From NCBI GenBank assembly GCA_003485015.1, contig DNCN01000143.1, positions 1 through 10,129 on the forward strand: 10,129 nt of DNA. The letters run 5' to 3'. The position numbers were made by a program, and so were the translations under genes. Of the stretch, positions 6,222 to 10,129 are shown piece after piece. Source of the DNA: a bacterium (GTDB taxonomy: Bacteria > UBA9089). Positions within the stretch are counted from its first letter, which is position 1; every line of letters begins with the position of its first letter. The notes under the pieces are model-generated. The model did no database searches and was not told the DNA's origin. It saw nothing but the letters and a program-made list of their open reading frames with translations.

Positions 6222-7847
6222 ATGAATGAGAAAGAGACTCAGTCAGAGATCGAAGAGATGGCTGAATTGGTGAAGAAGCTCTGCCTTGCTGATTCGCATA
6301 TTCACATCTACTCAATCGAACACCCAACCACTAAGCTCTCTATAAGATCAGCCTATGAAGGGGTAAATAGAACAATTGAGCGTAAGGGTAAGCTAGCCAT
6401 TGGTATCGGCGAGAAGGAGATACTCTTTCAGGGAATACCCGTCGATGAACGAAATCCTGTTGTTGCTAGATTCGCCACCCATCTCAACCAGATCCATGTC
6501 GATAACCTCTTCTTCAAAGAAGGTTTAACTTACGAAGAGTTTGAGGAGTTCTTCAAGATCTTAGGATGTGGGCCAAAGTATGTCAATGAACATGGAGGAA
6601 TCCAAAATCTCTTCAAAGAGAGAGGGATAACCCATATCGAGATGAAAGAGGTCAGTTATGTGATGATCACCGAAGATGAGAAGGTGGTCTCAAAAGATAC
6701 TAAGGTGCTTGAGGAGGGGGTCTTAGAGAGGCTTGCCGGTGATAGAGAGATAGTTGAATATATGATCAAGGAGGTTATGGAGAGGGAAAAGGAGAGGAAG
6801 TGGCTGATCAATGAGATTAAGAACAATCCCAAAAAGATGTCCCATCTAATCGCTGAAGGGATAGAGTTGGCTATTTCAAGGGCCGAGCGAGGTATCCTTG
6901 GTGGGGAAGAGACTATCGAAACCCTCTTAGAGAATATCAAGCTTATTGGGCAGAGCCTAATAGCTGAAGAGGCATCTGAAACAGAAGAGGATGCAAGATC
7001 TTTAGAAGAAGCAATTATAACCTTAGAATCCGAGGTGAAGTCAAGATCGAAGAAGCTGATGTCATCCAAGGCAGCAGCAGGTTTTATCAACGAGATATTG
7101 ACTGTGATCACCTCCTTCTCTGACCAAGCGAGGGCAAAGAGGATCTCTGATGAATTCCTAAAGGGCGAACGTAGCCTTAAGCAGACCGAAAAACTTCTAA
7201 GAAAATTTACTCCTACCGAGACCTCCACTGAGGAATTTCTTATTAGGGTTCAAAATCTCTTGATCCAACGTGGTATCGGAGAAGAAGAGCTCATGAAGGT
7301 CTTGAATAAGCTGAAAGAAAAAAAGGAGAAGAGGAGAGAGGGAAGAAAGAGAAAGATCTATCTCGATAAGGTGATCTTAGAGGGTGTACAGAAGAGGCTC
7401 AGCGAATCTGGACTGGAAGAATCACAACTTCAGAAGATTACTGAATCTCTGACTACCTTCTTCGACTATAGGTTGAAGGAACAGAAGAAAGAATCTATTC
7501 TGGAGCTTGAAAGATTGGCTGAGGAGGTAAGACGGAGAGAGATCTCCTTAGAAGCATTAAACTACGGGGTAATCCTCTGGGATAAGGAAGGGGTAATAGA
7601 CTTTATAGATAGATTGGGAGGAGAAAGGGTTGGTCTTTCTAGAGGGGATCATATCAGTGAAGAGTTATTGGATAGAGTTCAAAGGATGAAGTTTCCCATG
7701 CCAGTTATAGATTCAGAATCTGCCATAGACAGGGAAGGGATGGAAAAGTATAGAACCTTCTTACTTGCGATAGAGAAGGTGATTAAAGATGACCAGGAAG
7801 AGATCATTGGCGTTACCCTTCAGAAGTCTAAAGAGACATCAGCTTGA
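6222..7847 (+). CDS. Uncharacterised 541-residue protein: N-terminal helical domain, charged middle, PAS-like C-terminus
   Basis: I do not recognise this as a named protein. The N-terminal segment (about 12-115) contains IYSIEHPTTKLSI, then GKLAIGIGEKEILFQGIPV and an LTYEEFEEFFKILG helix. It resembles the helical input domain fused to HD-GYP, GGDEF or HEAT-repeat signalling proteins in Desulfobacterota and related groups (recalled, not searched). Residues about 160-440 are very rich in Glu, Lys and Arg and predicted helical, including a basic run near 363-378 (LKEKKEKRREGRKRK). The end (about 441-534: EALNYGVILWDKEGVIDFID to EEIIGVTLQ) reads like a divergent PAS fold. There is no signal peptide, membrane segment, HD, GGDEF, kinase or other catalytic motif, so it may be a cytosolic sensor or scaffold lacking its own output. 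The start is the ATG at 6222, with GGGAG (6207-6211) upstream. It lies 207 bases after feoB and may have its own promoter; no link to iron is shown. Confidence 0.85.
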   Translation: MNEKETQSEIEEMAELVKKLCLADSHIHIYSIEHPTTKLSIRSAYEGVNRTIERKGKLAIGIGEKEILFQGIPVDERNPVVARFATHLNQIHVDNLFFKEGLTYEEFEEFFKILGCGPKYVNEHGGIQNLFKERGITHIEMKEVSYVMITEDEKVVSKDTKVLEEGVLERLAGDREIVEYMIKEVMEREKERKWLINEIKNNPKKMSHLIAEGIELAISRAERGILGGEETIETLLENIKLIGQSLIAEEASETEEDARSLEEAIITLESEVKSRSKKLMSSKAAAGFINEILTVITSFSDQARAKRISDEFLKGERSLKQTEKLLRKFTPTETSTEEFLIRVQNLLIQRGIGEEELMKVLNKLKEKKEKRREGRKRKIYLDKVILEGVQKRLSESGLEESQLQKITESLTTFFDYRLKEQKKESILELERLAEEVRRREISLEALNYGVILWDKEGVIDFIDRLGGERVGLSRGDHISEELLDRVQRMKFPMPVIDSESAIDREGMEKYRTFLLAIEKVIKDDQEEIIGVTLQKSKETSA

Positions 7848-7932
7848 ATAAATATAGAAATATCTTTTGGTTTTTGCCATTTAATGTAGGCTTAAGGAAG
7901 CAGTTTTAGTAACAAAGGAATTGAAACAATTT

Positions 7933-8736
7933 ATGAGCAAAGAACTTTACTTTAGTGCAAATAACATAGAAATATACAATGATGATTTTCTGACTACGAA
8001 TTGTGTGAAGGAAAATTCAATAGATTTAATTGTAACCTCTCCTCCGTACAATGTTGATGTCAGATATAACTCCTACAACGACAAGATTCCCTATAATATT
8101 TATCTTGAATTTACACAAAAATGGCTTGAAAAAGCATACACTTTTTTAAAAGATGATGGAAGATTTTGTTTAAACATACCTCTCGATAAAAACAAGGGAG
8201 GACAACAAAGCGTTTATGCTGATATTCTCACTATTGGAAAGAAAATAGGTTTTAAATACCACTCTACAATTGTATGGAACGAACAAAATATTTCACGTCG
8301 AACCGCTTGGGGCTCATGGCTTTCTGCAACTGCTCCATATGTGATAGCACCTGTTGAGATGATCGCTGTTTTATATAAAAATAGATGGAAAAAGATTAGT
8401 GGTAGTAGAGAATCTGATATAACCAAAAAAGAATTTCTTGAGTGGACAAATGGTGTATGGACATTTATGGGGGAGAGTAAGACAAAAATTGGTCATCCTG
8501 CTCCATTTCCAATTGAGCTTCCAAAAAGGTGTATAAAACTCTTCACCTTTGTAGAAGATACTGTTTTAGACCCATTCTTAGGTAGTGGTTCAACATTAAT
8601 TGTTTGTGCTTTAACAGGTAGATCGGGAATTGGAATTGAAATAGATAGAAATTATTGTGAAATTGCGAAACAGAGACTTATAAAAGAAGCGCAAATAAAC
8701 CAACTTAAGTTAGAAATAGCAAATGTGGTGATGTAA
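7933..8736 (+). CDS. Beta-class amino-group DNA methyltransferase (N4-cytosine or N6-adenine), type II modification enzyme
   Basis: It transfers a methyl group from SAM to the exocyclic amino group of a base within a specific DNA site, protecting the host from the paired nuclease. Numbering from the ATG at 7933 (267 residues), catalytic motif IV is TSPPYN (35-40) near the N-terminus, and SAM-binding motif I DPFLGSGST (213-221) is near the C-terminus; this order defines the beta class. The HPAPFPIELPKRCIKLFT block (about 188-205) and the GIGIEIDRNYCEIAKQR segment (about 233-249) are typical. A Ser before PPY favours N4-cytosine, but N6-adenine enzymes with this motif exist. An in-frame TTG at 7921 would add four residues. 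AAGGA (7915-7919) is too near the TTG and rather far from the ATG, so the start is uncertain. Codons are much richer in A and T than in clpB or feoB, suggesting transfer. The HNH nuclease gene follows after 10 bases. Confidence 0.93.
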   Translation: MSKELYFSANNIEIYNDDFLTTNCVKENSIDLIVTSPPYNVDVRYNSYNDKIPYNIYLEFTQKWLEKAYTFLKDDGRFCLNIPLDKNKGGQQSVYADILTIGKKIGFKYHSTIVWNEQNISRRTAWGSWLSATAPYVIAPVEMIAVLYKNRWKKISGSRESDITKKEFLEWTNGVWTFMGESKTKIGHPAPFPIELPKRCIKLFTFVEDTVLDPFLGSGSTLIVCALTGRSGIGIEIDRNYCEIAKQRLIKEAQINQLKLEIANVVM

Positions 8737-8746
8737 ATAAGCAGAA

Positions 8747-9349
8747 ATGAGAAAAACTATTGCTAATTTGATAATGGAGTATTTCCAAATACATCCTAGA
8801 AAAGAATTACAACATGATCCAGTTGTTGATTATGTCGAAGAAAGGTATTTAGAACTATATGGCAAGAAACCCCGAGATACTTGGCGTGGAATCCGAAGGT
8901 TGCATCAAGAAGGTATTTTGATAAAGGTAAGGAAGGGGGTGTATAAATACGATCCTGAGTTAATTCAAAATAAAGAGTTATATGAATTCCCTTCCAATGT
9001 AAAAGAAGCGATTTTCAAAAAAGACGGGTATAAGTGCATTGTATGTGGAAAAGGTAGGGATGATGGTGTTGAAATACACGCAGACCATAAAATTCCACTA
9101 GACAAAGGGGGTACAAGCTCAATAGAAAATGGTCAAACATTATGCTCAGAACACAATTTCCTCAAAAAGAATTATTCTCAGACAGAATTTAGTAAGAGGT
9201 TCCTTATAAGGTTATATCAAGAGGCGGTAGAGAAGAATGACCAACGAATAATTAAGTTCTGCAAAGACATCTTCGACATTTACGATAAATATGATATAAA
9301 TAGCCATATAAAGAGACCAAATAGGTATCATCCACAATGTATAGACTAA
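8747..9349 (+). CDS. HNH endonuclease with winged-helix-like N-terminus, probable restriction partner
   Basis: A 200-residue protein. Residues about 1-70 (HDPVVDYVEERYLELYG, then WRGIRRLHQEGILIKVRKGVYKYD) look like a small winged helix, probably for DNA recognition. Residues about 82-141 form an HNH ββα-metal domain. A Zn knuckle is C97 and C100 (CIVC) with C133 and H136 (CSEH). HADHKIPLDKGG carries the likely general base H114 and nearby D113, and IENGQTLC gives N127, with N137 as another candidate. The C-terminal 60 residues are helical and unassigned. Position 10 bases after an AT-rich methyltransferase, with matching composition, supports a type II restriction-modification pair in one transcript, modification gene first, which suits safe establishment. 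The Shine-Dalgarno is weak, so low translation or re-initiation from the upstream stop is plausible. It could instead be a nicking or homing-like HNH enzyme; the recognition site cannot be read from sequence. Confidence 0.87.
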   Translation: MRKTIANLIMEYFQIHPRKELQHDPVVDYVEERYLELYGKKPRDTWRGIRRLHQEGILIKVRKGVYKYDPELIQNKELYEFPSNVKEAIFKKDGYKCIVCGKGRDDGVEIHADHKIPLDKGGTSSIENGQTLCSEHNFLKKNYSQTEFSKRFLIRLYQEAVEKNDQRIIKFCKDIFDIYDKYDINSHIKRPNRYHPQCID

Positions 9350-9376
9350 GAGCAAAGAGGGTTTCATGTTACTCAG

Positions 9377-9393
9377 GGTAGTTTTGTGCTACC
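9377..9393 (+). terminator. Small hairpin after the nuclease gene
   Basis: GGTAG (9377-9381) and CTACC (9389-9393) pair around a 7-base loop, 28 bases past the nuclease stop. The stem is only five pairs and no T-run follows, so it is at best a weak end signal for the methyltransferase-nuclease transcript. The gap 9350-9425 otherwise shows no convincing promoter. Confidence 0.25.
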
Positions 9394-9411
9394 ATCATAA
9401 CATCTTTATTT

Positions 9412-9425
9412 GGAGGTAAAGGAGG
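9412..9425 (+). promoter_or_regulatory. Duplicated Shine-Dalgarno before the binding-protein gene
   Basis: GGAGG occurs at 9412-9416 and again at 9421-9425. The first is 9 bases from the ATG at 9426, an ideal distance. The second directly abuts the ATG and is probably too close to work. The first fixes the start and predicts strong translation. Confidence 0.6.
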
Positions 9426-10129
9426 ATGAAGGGAAGATTACTTATTGCCCTATCCATAATGACCCTAATCTTCAATGGGTGTGCCAAGAAGGAAGAAGAG
9501 AATGTCATCAAGATTGGAGGAGTGGCCCCTTTGACAGGTGGAGCCGCCACCTATGGCCTTTCGACAAAGAATGGATCGATGATGGCCGTGGATGAGATAA
9601 ATAGAGAAGGGGGACTCCTTGTGGGAGAAGAGCAATATAGGGTTCTCTATATCTTTGAAGATGATGAGGGAAGGCCTGAAGCTGCAGCCAATGCCTACCA
9701 CAAACTCATCGATCAGGATAATGTCATTGCCATCGTTGGCACAGTGATGAGTAAGTGCTCCCTAGCTGGAGCACCGATTGCCCAGCAGGCAGGTGTACCT
9801 ATGATTACACCTACCTCAACCAATCCCCAAGTTACTGCTATCGGTAACTACATCTTTCGGGCCTGTTTCATCGATCCCTTCCAGGGTACAGTTGTAGCCG
9901 ACTTTGTTTATCATGATCTTGGAAAGAGAAGGGCAGCAGTTCTCTTCGACCAAGGGAATGACTACAATAAAGGCTTGGCCGAATATTTCAAAGCGAGATT
10001 CACTGAACTTGGTGGAGAAGTAGGAGCCTATGAAGCCTTTACCGATGAAGATAAGACTCAAGACTTTACTCCTCAACTTACCAAGATAAAGGCTGCCAAG
10101 CCTGAGGTTCTCTTTCTTCCAAACTACTA
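9426..10129 (+). CDS. Branched-chain amino acid-type ABC transporter substrate-binding lipoprotein, partial (3' end outside window)
   Basis: This extracytoplasmic receptor delivers a small solute to an ABC permease of the Liv type; the real ligand could be a branched-chain amino acid, amide, urea or aromatic compound. The visible 234 residues begin with a short signal peptide (MKGRLLIALSIMTLIFNGC) with C19 as the likely lipidated residue. The lipobox FNGC is unusual at -2 and -3. KIGGVAPLTGGAATYG (about 29-44), AVDEINREGGL, FEDDEGRPEAA, then GVPMITPTSTNPQVT (about 123-137) and FDQGNDYNKGLAEYF are classic for the Peripla_BP_6 type. The family is normally 370-400 residues, so roughly 60% is present, cut only by the window edge. 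Cysteines 111 and 147 are not typical. The start follows the GGAGG 9 bases upstream. Composition returns to the local norm, so the AT-rich insert ends before here. Permease and ATPase genes are expected to the right. Confidence 0.9.
   Translation, partial: MKGRLLIALSIMTLIFNGCAKKEEENVIKIGGVAPLTGGAATYGLSTKNGSMMAVDEINREGGLLVGEEQYRVLYIFEDDEGRPEAAANAYHKLIDQDNVIAIVGTVMSKCSLAGAPIAQQAGVPMITPTSTNPQVTAIGNYIFRACFIDPFQGTVVADFVYHDLGKRRAAVLFDQGNDYNKGLAEYFKARFTELGGEVGAYEAFTDEDKTQDFTPQLTKIKAAKPEVLFLPNY

Noticed and set aside
6656..7228. 190-codon minus-strand open frame inside the 541-residue gene
   Set aside because: Its product is a Ser/Ile/Leu-rich string typical of the reverse of a Glu/Lys-rich coding strand, with no motif and no ribosome site.
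9410..9595. Open frame of 61 codons beginning at a TTG before the binding-protein gene
   Set aside because: It overlaps the lipoprotein gene in another frame. The frame starting at ATG 9426 has an ideal Shine-Dalgarno, a signal peptide and clear family similarity, and stays open to the window end.

Overview
The window reads as ordinary bacterial chromosome, with moderate GC in most genes, holding a short AT-rich accessory insert. A full-length ClpB, Fe(II) transport genes, a receptor-family periplasmic binding lipoprotein and a putative DNA-repair radical SAM protein suggest an anaerobic or microaerophilic Gram-negative. Desulfobacterota- or Nitrospirota-like lineages would fit. This placement is an inference from gene content; no marker gene here fixes the taxonomy.

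Layout. On the minus strand, clpB (3774 to 1198) is followed 26 bases on by a radical SAM protein with a C-terminal helix-hairpin-helix (1171 to 53). Both are probably read from one strong sigma70-type promoter at 3810-3838. The divergent intergenic region (3775-4039) also carries the promoter of feoAB. A perfect 19-base odd palindrome (3916-3934) overlaps the -10 of that promoter, as expected of a metal-responsive repressor site. feoA (4040-4279) and feoB (4272-6014) overlap by 8 bases and encode an Fe(II) uptake system with an unusually short FeoB. After a 207-base gap with small hairpins and weak promoter candidates comes a 541-residue protein (6222-7847). It has an N-terminal helical domain, a long charged middle and a PAS-like C-terminus, but no visible catalytic output domain.

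Base composition then drops sharply for two tightly packed genes (7933-9349). These are a beta-class amino-group DNA methyltransferase with TSPPYN, and an HNH nuclease with a winged-helix-like N-terminus. Together they look like a compact type II restriction-modification system acquired by transfer. Composition returns to the local norm at 9426 with a branched-chain amino acid type ABC substrate-binding lipoprotein, cut by the right edge.

No rRNA, tRNA, CRISPR array, insertion sequence or origin was seen. No gene-free stretch exceeds 300 bases. I found no clearly undescribed system. The best candidates for follow-up are the restriction-modification pair, the orphan 541-residue protein and the two symmetric elements in the clpB/feoA intergenic region.
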